A DNA stretch of 20,422 bases from positions 1-20,422 of the forward strand of contig USNB01000004.1 in NCBI GenBank assembly GCA_900555875.1, read 5' to 3'. Positions 7,490 through 15,743 of this stretch are shown here, one piece after another (the stretch's first letter is position 1; each line of letters opens with the position of its first letter). Under the pieces are notes generated by a model. The model was given only the letters and a program-made list of their open reading frames with translations. It had not been told where the DNA came from and searched no databases. This DNA comes from an uncultured Eubacteriales bacterium (GTDB taxonomy: Bacteria; Bacillota; Clostridia; Christensenellales; Pumilibacteraceae). The translations under genes were made by a program, and so were the position numbers.

Positions 7490-8482
7490 TTACAGCAAAG
7501 CCCATCCCTTGGGCACATATATCTTCTCGAACATACGCACGAGATAATTATCCGTCATCGTAGCGATATAATCGCATACCCGGCGCTCCGGAATGTCAGA
7601 CGCCATACGTATGTACTCGGGTACCTCGCTTTCATGGGCGAGATAATACTCGAACATAAAAAGCACTATATTGTCCACCTTCCCTTCTTCCGCTTTCGCT
7701 ACAGGAGAGAAATAGACCCTCTCAAACATAAAATCTCTGAACTCTTCCGTAAGCTCCTTCGCCTGCTCGGACGCGGATATGAAATCCCTGCCGTAACTTG
7801 TACGGATTATATCCGATATCATAGCGTCTATCCGCTTGCCGTGAGTGTCGCCGAATCCGCTGCGTACCGACTGCGGCAGATCGTTCGCCGACAGCACTCC
7901 GGCACGTATGGCATCGTCCACATCGTGATTGAGATATGCGATCTGGTCGCTCAGGCGGACTATCTCGCCTTCCAGCGTATCGGGATGGCCGCGTCTGCTG
8001 TGGTTTCCTATGCCGTTCAATACTTCGGCCGTCAGATCCATATTTTCGAGAACGTCGGCGACTCTCACCGACTGAGCCTCGTGGCGGAATCCTCCGAGAT
8101 CTTTCATACGCGCATTCAATGCGCGCTCTCCGGCATGCCCGAACGGTGTATGTCCGAGATCGTGCCCGAGACTTATGGCCTCGGTGAGATCTTCGTTCAT
8201 GCGTAATGCGCGGGCTATCGTGCGCGCTATCTGACTGACTTCGAGAGTGTGGGTCAGGCGCGTTCTGTAATGATCCCCTTCCGGGGCAAGAAAGACCTGC
8301 GTCTTATGTTTAAGGCGTCGGAACGCCTTGGAATGGATTATTCTGTCGCGGTCTCGCTGAAAATCCGTCCTTATGTTGCAGGGCGTGAGCGGGTATCTTC
8401 TCCCCTTAGTCTGCGACGATCTGAACGCATACGGAGAGAGGTATTTTTCCTCTATTTCATAAACGGCTTTTCTGTAATCCAT
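7490..8482 (-). CDS. dgt: dGTP triphosphohydrolase-like HD-domain dNTPase
   Basis: The protein hydrolyses a deoxynucleoside triphosphate to nucleoside and tripolyphosphate, trimming dNTP pools. It has the HD-domain metal set: RTRLTH with His78, GHDLGHTPFGH (106-116) with His107-Asp108, and Asp187 in NHDVDDA. FQRDRDRIIHSKAFRRLKHK (41-60) is also typical of the type 2 dGTPase subfamily. At 330 residues it matches that group. Substrate preference cannot be read from sequence. The ATG at 8482 gives MDYRKAVYEIEEKYLSPYAF, the usual N terminus, although GGGGGA lies very close to it. An ATG at 8515 has no ribosome binding site. It is the promoter-proximal gene of the operon. Confidence 0.92.
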   Translation of the reverse strand: MDYRKAVYEIEEKYLSPYAFRSSQTKGRRYPLTPCNIRTDFQRDRDRIIHSKAFRRLKHKTQVFLAPEGDHYRTRLTHTLEVSQIARTIARALRMNEDLTEAISLGHDLGHTPFGHAGERALNARMKDLGGFRHEAQSVRVADVLENMDLTAEVLNGIGNHSRRGHPDTLEGEIVRLSDQIAYLNHDVDDAIRAGVLSANDLPQSVRSGFGDTHGKRIDAMISDIIRTSYGRDFISASEQAKELTEEFRDFMFERVYFSPVAKAEEGKVDNIVLFMFEYYLAHESEVPEYIRMASDIPERRVCDYIATMTDNYLVRMFEKIYVPKGWALL

Positions 8483-8539
8483 GTCCCCCGCTTGCCGTAC
8501 CGCGCACACATACACGGTCGGACAATTTTTGTTGTATTT

Positions 8540-8569
8540 ATAATATCAAATATAATGCACTCTTGTCAA
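8540..8569 (-). promoter_or_regulatory. Promoter of the dgt-dnaG-rpoD operon
   Basis: TTGACA (8569-8564) and TATTAT (8545-8540) on the minus strand are separated by 18 bases in an AT-rich context. Transcription would start near 8533, about 50 bases before the dgt ATG. It is the only strong promoter seen for the eight-gene run below it. Minor internal promoters within rpoD or dnaG are possible but were not identified. Confidence 0.75.
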
Positions 8570-8619
8570 GTCAATTTCAAATAAAAGAGAGGTCTTTCAC
8601 TATGATACGGTAACGATAC

Positions 8620-8651
8620 AAGAGCTGCGGGTCGTAAGATCCGCAGCTCTT
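8620..8651 (-). terminator. Hairpin ending the GH3 transcript
   Basis: AGAGCTGCGG (8621-8630) pairs perfectly with CCGCAGCTCT (8641-8650), plus one A-T pair, around a ten-base loop. It lies 23 bases beyond the GH3 stop codon. The following minus-strand bases (TTGTATCGTT) are only moderately T-rich, so termination may be incomplete. The 8516-8673 gap holds this hairpin and the dgt promoter and nothing else recognisable. Confidence 0.6.
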
Positions 8652-8673
8652 ACCTGCTTTCCGAAATCGTCGT

Positions 8674-11658
8674 TTATTGCTCTACCGATCCTTTCGTATA
8701 TTTTTCCGGATGCTTCTTTTCATCCAGCGTTCTTAATACAAGCCAAACTACAAGAGCGGCAGCCGTGAGAGCAAGGACTATATTTACCGCGATTTGGATT
8801 ATCTGCCAACCGGAAATGCCGTAAGTGACCGTTCCGCCGGGAGCTACTCCCTGCATTATAAGGCTGTTGGCATAGCTGTAACAGATATTGTGCACCGCTT
8901 CACGTATCGCCCACTGCATATAAGCGCTGCTCATGTCATTAAAGTTATTTCTGACATACCACAGCCAAAGGTCGTTACCGGCTTGTACGGCAGCGTCGAG
9001 CGTACCGAAATTGCCGCTCTCCATACTGTCGGATATCACGGTGCCGCGGAATCCCCACTCACCGCGAAGGACTTCCTTGAGCAGAGCATAGTGCTCCGAC
9101 GCCCAAAGCGCCCCTATGCAGTTCATGGACGACATCACTCCCAAAGTCGCTTTTATCTCTTTAGTCGCGGAAACGTAAGACTCGGTCACTTCATCAAATT
9201 CGCAATATTTTATAGTCGCCGTCGCTTCTTTCACGCACTTTTCGAAGGGACGAAGATATATCTCGCGTATCGTCTGCTCGTTTGCCCACGTGCATACCGC
9301 TTTGCGATTGGTCTCCTGATCATTAAGGGCAAAATGCTTGATGTATACGACCACGCCGTAAGTAGCTGCGCCGCTGACGGTCTCCGCCGCCATCTCCCCT
9401 GACAGATAGGGATCTTCACTGTAATACTCATAGTTCCGGCCGCTGAAAGGAGTACGATGGATGTTCATGGAAGGAGCGTACCAACCTACTCTGGTATGAG
9501 AGAGCGATTCGGCGCCGAGAGCTTCGCCCATCTTACGGGCAAGATCTTTGTTCCAGGTACAGGCAAGAACGATCTCCGCCTGGTAGGCATTGCAATTTCC
9601 CACTTTACTGAGCCCCTGAGGACCGTCGACGTCCGTTGTAGCCGGCTTATCAACGCTCGCCAGCGCCCCGCTGGCATACGCTGCCTTACCGATAAGCGAT
9701 TTAAGGTCCTCCGCGCCATAATCTATCTGATCGAGCAGCTTATCCCACTTCGGGTCATCGTAATCCAACCCTCTGAACTCGGAAAGTTTATACTCCGTCT
9801 CCACTTTGGAAACAGGCGCGGACACACCGTACTTCGCTTCTATTTCCGACTTATAACTAAGGTCGCGGTCGATCTGCCAAGACTTATAAAGCTCATAAGG
9901 CTCGGAAGGCATACGCTTGCCGTCATTCGTCGTAGGCATGGTGTTTTCCATATCCGCGCGAGTAAGAGAGACACAATACGCATCCGTCTCCTGTCCTTCG
10001 CCATGAGATGCCGCCGTAGCATCCATATATGCGCTGACATCATCGAACTTATTGTTCGCTTCCAACTCATCGGAATCGCGCTTACCGACGGCTTCCGCCG
10101 CCGCATCGGTGGTCTCTTCGGCATATACGAGCGTCTTAGGGATGTTTATAGTCTGAGTTCCCCATGCGTTATGAGAATCTTTGCCCAGCGTTATGCCATA
10201 CTCGCCCGCCTCGATAACATAGGATCCGTTTTCGGTATAATATCCCTTATAGTCATATGATGCCATATCCGCCACATCAAAAGATAAGATAAATTCTTCT
10301 GTCGCTCCTTTCGCTACCTCTATCTTATCGAACGCTATGAGATTCTTTGCGGACTTTTCTATCCTGCTGCCGTCGGCGTGGTAGGGAGGCGTGTAATATA
10401 TCTGCACTACTTCTTTTACCGCATATTTATCCGAGGAGTTTGCGATGCTTCCTTTTACCTCGACGGTCCCCGTTTCAGGATCGTAGGTCACCGAATCGAG
10501 AGTCTGCGTGACCTTATCGTCGTCATAATTGAGGCCGTAGCCGAACGGATAGACGACTTCGGAATCATAATCGTAATCCGCTATGACCGCATCGGCAGTC
10601 TCGTACCAGCGATATCCCACATAGATACCCTCCTCGTACTCGACATACTTGATCGTTTCATCGCCCGTACCGGTATAAGTGAAATCACCGAAATTAGCCA
10701 TTGCGGGAGAGCTCTTTGCATCAGCGGCATAGATATCCACGAGCTTGCCGGACGGATTTACTTCGCCGGTCATTATTTTTGCCAACGATCTGAAACCACG
10801 GCTCCCCGCTCCGCCGATAAGAACGATAGCATTGATCTCAGGATCGGCGTCAAGCTCGCCCAACTCAAGCGCATTCGAGCAATTGACGACCAAGATCACG
10901 CTGTCGCAGTTTTCCTTTGCAAACTCGATCGTCCGGCGTTCATATGCGGAAAGCTGAAGCTGATGCTCAGTACCGTCATGATACCCCGTAGTTTTCAGAT
11001 CATCGCCCTCGCCGCCATTCCTGCCGACAAATACGATACCCGTTTTATAGCCACCAACATCGGCTGCGCTGTATACGGTCGACGGGTCAAACTCCGCTAT
11101 AGTCGCAGTCGCGCCGTCGTAGTCTCCCCGGTCCTCGTCGGCAGTCGCGTAACCGTCCTCTCCGAGATATGTCACTTTTGCGGATTTCATCTTACCGACA
11201 ACGGTGGAATTCACGTCCAGATACTCCTCCATCATAGGCTCGAGTCTGCTGAAATAGTCCTCGACCGTTATCCTACCCGACCCTACGCCGCCATATATGG
11301 GATCGATATATCTGTATCCGAAAGGCGTGACCTTTGTTTTTTTCGCGAGAGGCAGCGCACCGTCGTTTTTAAGAAGCACTATGCCTTCGTCACATATGGC
11401 TTCGGTCACATCTGCGCCCGCGTCTCTCGCCTCGAGCTGTCCCGCCGTATCTTTTCCGTATACATTGTCATAGTATTCGGTATCCAAGCCTTCCGCGCCG
11501 CCCGACTGTGCCGCTTCGCCTCTGCCGAACACCCAATCGAACGTCTGCGCCCAATATGCACAGAGAATATTGAACACGACGATGAGTACTACTATAACAA
11601 CGATCACGGGAATGACTATGAAGCGGAACTTTTTGTTGCTCATCTTAACCTTTCCCAT
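8674..11658 (-). CDS. Membrane-anchored glycoside hydrolase family 3 (permuted domain order)
   Basis: This 994-residue protein is a GH3 enzyme, probably a beta-glucosidase or related exo-glycosidase acting outside the membrane. The domain order is reversed: the C-terminal-type GH3 domain comes first (about 82-375, from EGIVLLKNDGALPL at 91-104), then a fibronectin III-like domain (about 385-500), then the TIM barrel (about 640-905). The barrel carries GRNYEYYSEDPYLSGE (740-755), KHFALNDQETNR (774-785) and the nucleophile Asp877 in VISDSMESG. GGEGDD (215-220) with Glu217 is the likely acid/base. Hydrophobic segments at 12-36 and 951-976 would anchor both ends. This permuted order is known in ruminococcal-type beta-glucosidases; the substrate is unknown. 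GGGGGGAAAGG precedes the ATG; a start at 11643 is also possible. Confidence 0.92.
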   Translation of the reverse strand: MGKVKMSNKKFRFIVIPVIVVIVVLIVVFNILCAYWAQTFDWVFGRGEAAQSGGAEGLDTEYYDNVYGKDTAGQLEARDAGADVTEAICDEGIVLLKNDGALPLAKKTKVTPFGYRYIDPIYGGVGSGRITVEDYFSRLEPMMEEYLDVNSTVVGKMKSAKVTYLGEDGYATADEDRGDYDGATATIAEFDPSTVYSAADVGGYKTGIVFVGRNGGEGDDLKTTGYHDGTEHQLQLSAYERRTIEFAKENCDSVILVVNCSNALELGELDADPEINAIVLIGGAGSRGFRSLAKIMTGEVNPSGKLVDIYAADAKSSPAMANFGDFTYTGTGDETIKYVEYEEGIYVGYRWYETADAVIADYDYDSEVVYPFGYGLNYDDDKVTQTLDSVTYDPETGTVEVKGSIANSSDKYAVKEVVQIYYTPPYHADGSRIEKSAKNLIAFDKIEVAKGATEEFILSFDVADMASYDYKGYYTENGSYVIEAGEYGITLGKDSHNAWGTQTINIPKTLVYAEETTDAAAEAVGKRDSDELEANNKFDDVSAYMDATAASHGEGQETDAYCVSLTRADMENTMPTTNDGKRMPSEPYELYKSWQIDRDLSYKSEIEAKYGVSAPVSKVETEYKLSEFRGLDYDDPKWDKLLDQIDYGAEDLKSLIGKAAYASGALASVDKPATTDVDGPQGLSKVGNCNAYQAEIVLACTWNKDLARKMGEALGAESLSHTRVGWYAPSMNIHRTPFSGRNYEYYSEDPYLSGEMAAETVSGAATYGVVVYIKHFALNDQETNRKAVCTWANEQTIREIYLRPFEKCVKEATATIKYCEFDEVTESYVSATKEIKATLGVMSSMNCIGALWASEHYALLKEVLRGEWGFRGTVISDSMESGNFGTLDAAVQAGNDLWLWYVRNNFNDMSSAYMQWAIREAVHNICYSYANSLIMQGVAPGGTVTYGISGWQIIQIAVNIVLALTAAALVVWLVLRTLDEKKHPEKYTKGSVEQ

Positions 11659-11674
11659 TCGCCTTTCCCCCCTC

Positions 11675-12271
11675 TCAGCTAACGGATACGATCTTATCGC
11701 CGTCCACGGTCACGGTCTGCGTTCCGGCAGAAGTCTTGTCCGTTACTTCGATATAGAGACAGTTAAAGTACTTCATATCCTCATCCGACGCGGTCATGGC
11801 AACGGGATCCTTATTCTCCCCCGTCGTCATCTTGAGAGGGAATCTGGAGGGATAAAGCGCCGACACATCGAATTGATAATAAACGAGCTTTGTCGCTTCG
11901 GTGGGCGCTTCGAGTGTTATTTTATCGCCGTCCGCGCTGCATGTTCCGGTGAAAACGAATTGAAAAACCATCTGGTAAGACGTATACCAATACGCTTCGT
12001 CTATAAGGTTAGTGTCTGTTTGTTCACCGCCGTATGCCGTCTTGGTAAAAGTATACGACTCACCGTCTACGACCAACCGGGACTCATACTTCTTCATAGA
12101 GGTGCCCGATACATACGGCGCCTTTTCCTCCGCACTCATTGCGTCCGTAAGCTCGATCGCGGCGCTGTATTCGGAAGTGCCGCAGGCTGTCGCAGTAAAG
12201 CAAACGACCGCCACAACCAGCATCAAACAAGCTACCGTAGCGATCTTGCCCATCATCTTTGTTCTTTTCAT
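11675..12271 (-). CDS. Small lipoprotein of unknown function
   Basis: The 198-residue protein has a basic start (MKRTKMMGK) and a hydrophobic core, with a cysteine at 30 in TATAC|GTSEY. This is a weak lipobox, so lipid attachment at the outer face is likely but not certain. The rest is rich in Thr, Asp and aromatic residues and looks like a secreted beta-sheet domain; no family was recognised. AAGGAG precedes the ATG. The stop lies 16 bases before the GH3 start, so the two are almost surely co-transcribed. It may be a binding or accessory protein for the GH3 substrate, which is an inference from position only. Confidence 0.8.
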   Translation of the reverse strand: MKRTKMMGKIATVACLMLVVAVVCFTATACGTSEYSAAIELTDAMSAEEKAPYVSGTSMKKYESRLVVDGESYTFTKTAYGGEQTDTNLIDEAYWYTSYQMVFQFVFTGTCSADGDKITLEAPTEATKLVYYQFDVSALYPSRFPLKMTTGENKDPVAMTASDEDMKYFNCLYIEVTDKTSAGTQTVTVDGDKIVSVS

Positions 12272-12286
12272 AGATAATTCTCCTTC

Positions 12287-12308
12287 CGCGGCTATCGCCG
12301 CGTTTTTT
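12287..12308 (+). terminator. Terminator-like hairpin facing the lipoprotein gene
   Basis: CGCGGC (12287-12292) and GCCGCG (12297-12302) form a six-pair stem with a TATC loop, followed by TTTTTT (12303-12308) on the plus strand. No plus-strand gene precedes it. It could stop antisense transcription entering from the lipoprotein/GH3 genes. On the minus strand the same dyad lies in the lipoprotein leader just before its ribosome binding site. Confidence 0.5.
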
Positions 12309-12319
12309 ATTGTACCGCA

Positions 12320-12348
12320 ATTATATATCTGCGGTCGCGGAGGAGCAA
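12320..12348 (-). promoter_or_regulatory. Promoter of the lipoprotein-GH3 unit
   Basis: A perfect TATAAT (12325-12320) follows TTGCTC (12348-12343) with a 17-base spacer on the minus strand. The start site would be near 12313, about 42 bases before the lipoprotein ATG. The promoter lies directly after the histidine kinase gene, for which no clear terminator was seen, so read-through from the two-component operon is also possible. Confidence 0.65.
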
Positions 12349-12377
12349 TACCCGTTGCAAGAACTGCAAATTTTATT

Positions 12378-13670
12378 TCATGAATCGCATGCAGGAAAAA
12401 TAATATCCAGCTGGAACATATCGTCCCTTACCGAAGCCTGTGCCGTTCCACCGTACTTTTCCGCAATGCGGCGTATGCTATGCATGCCGAAGCCATGCGT
12501 GTCACGATCCGCCTTCGTAGTCTCGGGCAAACCGTCTTTTAAGCGAAGCGTGCCGGAAAAACTATTCTCAAAATGAAGGTGGACGATATCCATCTTACGT
12601 TTGAGAGTCACGGATATGAAGCGCTCTTCCTTCGGGCGGGTACGCAGATACTCGAGCGCATTTTCGAACGCGTTCCCGAAAAGCGCGCACATATCCGTCT
12701 CATTCATGAACGATAGTAATTTCCCATCGGCACTGTATACGAACTGCACGTCGCTGTCTGTGCTGCGATAGCCCATATCAGTAAGGATCACGTCAAGCAG
12801 TGCGTTGCCTGTATTTGCCTGCGATTCGTAGCCCTCCAATGCCCGAGCCGTCTCTTCGTCGCGCACGGCGCCGGAAAGATTGAATCGCAGATCATGACTT
12901 TTGCAATTTATTATCCTTATGTTTTGTTCGAACTGTTTATATTGTTTTTCGTATTGCTTAAACATGTTTTCAAGTACGATATTTTTCGCCGCCGTGCGCA
13001 CCTGCGTTATAAAGTACATAAAAAGTATAAAGAAAAGCGTGCAGTACAATATCTCGAACAAATACACGAGCACCGTATACACAACATCTTCCAACATCGT
13101 TACGCGTGGCGATATGACGCCAAACAGCAAATTCATCGAAGCTATCAGCAACGGAAGCAGCAACGTACGCCGCGGCAACGATGCTCTTAAAAAGAAATCG
13201 AATATGTCGCCGCAGAATACGGCAAGCAAAACGGTCACCGCCGCAACGAATACGGCGTAATATATGTTCCCGGCTATGCTGCCAAGAAACGCTTCGTCGG
13301 CGCCGGCAACCGACAGCAGATATACCGTGAGATCAGAAGCGCGTATTCCCGCCATAACAAAAACGATCGCAGCCGTATAGCACACAAACGAATTCAATTT
13401 GTTTATGCGGTAACAAAGCAGCAATATAATGTAAGGAGCGAAAAGATATACCGAATAAAATACGTAATTTATCCTTTGATCGAGTTCGATGATGATATAC
13501 ACGGAAAACAACAACGCGAGCGCTATCATAGCGGCAACGCCGAAGCCGAACTTTACTGCAAAATACTCTTTTCTTTCTGCGCGACGGAAAAATACAGCAT
13601 CGAAGCTTATTATTCCCGCAGCTTTCAGCACATAACTCAGTACAGACAGAAAATAAGATGTTATCATCAT
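12378..13670 (-). CDS. AgrC-like sensor histidine kinase
   Basis: The 430-residue protein has about six hydrophobic segments in residues 5-223, then a coiled linker (225-255). The kinase part contains CKSHDLRF with the phospho-accepting His259. The ATP-binding domain has FGNAFENALEYL (N box, 331-342) and HGFGMHSI (G box, 392-399). This is the GHKL, AgrC/NatK-type kinase that pairs with LytTR regulators, and such kinases often sense peptides, but no signal peptide gene was found here. The first ATG overlaps the regulator stop (ATGA). The second ATG at 13667 is better spaced from GAGGAGG and may be used. A few of the 31 bases after the stop form a TTGCA/TGCAA dyad but no terminator. Confidence 0.9.
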   Translation of the reverse strand: MMITSYFLSVLSYVLKAAGIISFDAVFFRRAERKEYFAVKFGFGVAAMIALALLFSVYIIIELDQRINYVFYSVYLFAPYIILLLCYRINKLNSFVCYTAAIVFVMAGIRASDLTVYLLSVAGADEAFLGSIAGNIYYAVFVAAVTVLLAVFCGDIFDFFLRASLPRRTLLLPLLIASMNLLFGVISPRVTMLEDVVYTVLVYLFEILYCTLFFILFMYFITQVRTAAKNIVLENMFKQYEKQYKQFEQNIRIINCKSHDLRFNLSGAVRDEETARALEGYESQANTGNALLDVILTDMGYRSTDSDVQFVYSADGKLLSFMNETDMCALFGNAFENALEYLRTRPKEERFISVTLKRKMDIVHLHFENSFSGTLRLKDGLPETTKADRDTHGFGMHSIRRIAEKYGGTAQASVRDDMFQLDIIFPACDS

Positions 13671-14377
13671 GCGCCTCCTCCGGAAAAGAAAGCCGCAAGC
13701 CTCTCGGCGACCGTGCGCTTGCATCCGCGGCTCACCAGCAATACATTTCCGCCTATATCAAGTTCATTGCCGCGTATACCGGTAACGTGATCCAAATTAA
13801 CTATACAGCCGCTGTTTATGCGCACAAAACGCCTGTCGGAAAGCTGAGACGCCACTTCTTTCAGGCTTCCCCACGATGTGAGCGTTTCTTCGGCGTGGAA
13901 GTACAATTTATGCCCCACCGTTTCCACCCAGGCGAGCTTGGACAGCGGAACATATTTCAATCCGTAATTTGTCTTTACCGCTATGCTCGCTTCAGAATTT
14001 CTGCTCCCGAGCTTACGCAGGATGCGTTTCATCGTCGAAGAAAATCTCGCATAAAGCACAGGTTTGAGCATGAAGTCGCATGCATCGAATGAATAGCCTT
14101 CTGACGCGTACGACGCAAGCACCGTAAAAAAGACGAGAAACACGTCGGGATCCATATCCCGCAACTTCTCCGCCGTCTTGAATCCATCTATTATGGGCAT
14201 ATCGATATCAAGGAATACGACATCGTATATCGCTCTATAATTCTCCAAAAAATCCACACCGTCGCGAAATTCGTATATTTCCGCAACGGCTCCCCCGTTC
14301 TCTTCCGCAAAATGATAAAAATAACCGCGCAGAACTTCCACGCTTTTTTCGTCATCATCCACAACCGCTATTTTCAT
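13667..14377 (-). CDS. LytTR-family response regulator
   Basis: This 236-residue regulator has a receiver domain (1-120) with the acidic pocket DDD (7-9), phospho-acceptor Asp57 in VFLDIDMP, Thr85 and Lys105. A LytTR DNA-binding domain follows (about 131-230), including WVETVGHKLYFH (150-161) and FVRINSGCIVNLDHV (184-198). It forms a pair with the adjacent kinase. The start MKIAVVDDD at 14377 is chosen because it is the usual receiver N terminus and GGAGAAAG precedes it. The open frame extends 18 codons further without reason. Nearby targets may include the lipoprotein-GH3 unit, but no clear LytTR binding repeats were found at that promoter. Confidence 0.93.
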   Translation of the reverse strand: MKIAVVDDDEKSVEVLRGYFYHFAEENGGAVAEIYEFRDGVDFLENYRAIYDVVFLDIDMPIIDGFKTAEKLRDMDPDVFLVFFTVLASYASEGYSFDACDFMLKPVLYARFSSTMKRILRKLGSRNSEASIAVKTNYGLKYVPLSKLAWVETVGHKLYFHAEETLTSWGSLKEVASQLSDRRFVRINSGCIVNLDHVTGIRGNELDIGGNVLLVSRGCKRTVAERLAAFFSGGGA

Positions 14378-14402
14378 TTTCTTTCTCCATACTTTTCTTT
14401 TT

Positions 14403-14467
14403 ATTCTATCACGGAGGGACTCCTTTTTCAAGTAAGTATTTCATAAATTGCAGCATTTATTTCAAGT
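14403..14467 (-). promoter_or_regulatory. Promoter and operator-like repeats of the two-component operon
   Basis: TTGAAA (14431-14426) and TAGAAT (14408-14403) are separated by 17 bases, and the spacer holds a GGAG/CTCC dyad. The octamer ACTTGAAA occurs twice on the minus strand, once overlapping the -35 (14433-14426) and once upstream (14467-14460). Between them ATAAAT/ATTTAT (14443-14460) form a dyad with a six-base loop. Repeats spaced about 34 bases apart in front of a LytTR regulator suggest autoregulation, which is an inference. Confidence 0.6.
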
Positions 14468-14483
14468 TTTGCATATAAGCGCG

Positions 14484-14514
14484 AAAAAATAAGCTTCTCC
14501 GAAAAAGAGAAGCT
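14484..14514 (-). terminator. Intrinsic terminator of the DUF368 gene
   Basis: On the minus strand AGCTTCTC (14514-14507) pairs with GAGAAGCT (14499-14492) around a seven-base loop. The T-rich run TATTTTTT follows (to 14484). It lies 25 bases beyond the DUF368 stop and separates that gene from the two-component operon. Confidence 0.85.
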
Positions 14515-14539
14515 CATTATCATAGCAGCATACCATATT

Positions 14540-15595
14540 TTATACTTTATCTTTATGCTTGCGCTCGTATCTGACGAAGATATAGGCAAGCGCCACGCCT
14601 GCGATAAACAACACCGCGCCGAGACATATGTCCACATACATGGAAGCTCCCGGCGTCCAAGACCGGTAAACGTTTACGATCTCGGGATTGAAGAACATGG
14701 ACGCGACCGAACCGAGCGACAGACCCGCAACGGTATAGAATGTAGGCGCGCGCCTTCGGTCTATCAGTACGGACATGAATTTAGATACCGTAAGCAGTCC
14801 GGCAACAAATCCCGCTATCAGGCAAAGATATACAAGGAATACCGACGGATCGTTCGTCCAGTACGTTATGCTCACAGAATTAACGAGCGGAGTGAAATAT
14901 CCGAACGTCATAAGCAGCGCCGTAGCGCTCAGCCCCGGTACGAGCTGCGTTATGGCAACGATATAACCCAATACGACAAAAAGTATGTAATGATAAAATT
15001 TAAGTCCTTCCAAAGGAGCTTCGCCTGTCGAAGCGTATATGGATACGGCGGATATCGCTACGGGTACGGCAAAGCCTACGACGAAAAGCACGGCTCTGAG
15101 CGGAGTGAGCTTCTCGCCTTTTACCTGATCCTTTACCGAAGGAAAGGCACCGAGCATCAGACCCGCGAACAATGCCACTATTGCGAAAGGCAGCAGATCG
15201 AGCAGAAATCTTACGCCGAAAAAACCGAGGACCACGCCGACGACCGCACCCGCAAGTATGGGCAAAAGAAAACGAATGCATTTTCCGAACTTTTTGAAAA
15301 TATTCCCGAGCGCATACAGCAACTTTTCATAGAAGCGCAGTATTATCGCCACGGCGCTGCCGCTCACTCCCGGAACGATGATCGCCAGTCCTATGAAAAA
15401 TCCGAGCAGTCCGCCCTTTGCGACCTGACGCTTATTTTCATATCTGAGCGATATGCCCTCCTCGGTCTCCGCACACTTTACGCCGTCGTCCGATGCGTTG
15501 TCCCGCACGGATGCTCCGTCGGGCTCAGAGGTCAGGAGCGAACTTTCGTCCGTATCGGGTAAAGTATCTTTGATGTCGTCGTTTTTCTTCTCCAT
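14540..15595 (-). CDS. DUF368 membrane protein, PopT-type polyprenyl-phosphate transporter
   Basis: The 351-residue protein has an acidic, soluble N-terminal extension (about 1-55) and then eight to nine hydrophobic segments. DUF368 proteins (PopT) are reported to return undecaprenyl phosphate, the carrier lipid of wall synthesis, across the membrane. The paired re-entrant-type motifs are IIVPGVSGSAVAIIL (72-86) and QLVPGLSATALLMTFGY (217-233). In the second, Ala replaces the glycine usual in this motif. The ATG at 15595 is preceded by GGAG eight bases upstream; the open frame extends 41 codons further but that would cover the promoter. It has its own promoter and terminator, so it is monocistronic. 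Confidence 0.88.
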   Translation of the reverse strand: MEKKNDDIKDTLPDTDESSLLTSEPDGASVRDNASDDGVKCAETEEGISLRYENKRQVAKGGLLGFFIGLAIIVPGVSGSAVAIILRFYEKLLYALGNIFKKFGKCIRFLLPILAGAVVGVVLGFFGVRFLLDLLPFAIVALFAGLMLGAFPSVKDQVKGEKLTPLRAVLFVVGFAVPVAISAVSIYASTGEAPLEGLKFYHYILFVVLGYIVAITQLVPGLSATALLMTFGYFTPLVNSVSITYWTNDPSVFLVYLCLIAGFVAGLLTVSKFMSVLIDRRRAPTFYTVAGLSLGSVASMFFNPEIVNVYRSWTPGASMYVDICLGAVLFIAGVALAYIFVRYERKHKDKV

Positions 15596-15646
15596 ACATA
15601 TCTCCGGATCGCCGCTCATACGGCAACGCATCATCACCCGACAATC

Positions 15647-15675
15647 AATATAACATAAATTCGGTATAAATTCAA
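15647..15675 (-). promoter_or_regulatory. Promoter of the DUF368 gene
   Basis: TTGAAT (15675-15670) and TATATT (15652-15647) are separated by 17 bases, and a TG one base before the -10 makes it an extended -10 type. Transcription would start near 15640, about 45 bases upstream of the ATG. Just upstream, small dyads TGTCGG/CCGACA and GCGAA/TTCGC (15688-15713) overlap and might serve as an operator. Confidence 0.7.
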
Positions 15676-15743
15676 GCATATTGACAATGTCGGCGAATTT
15701 TCGCACACCGACAGACAATACAGCCGCAACGACGCAACAAGCG

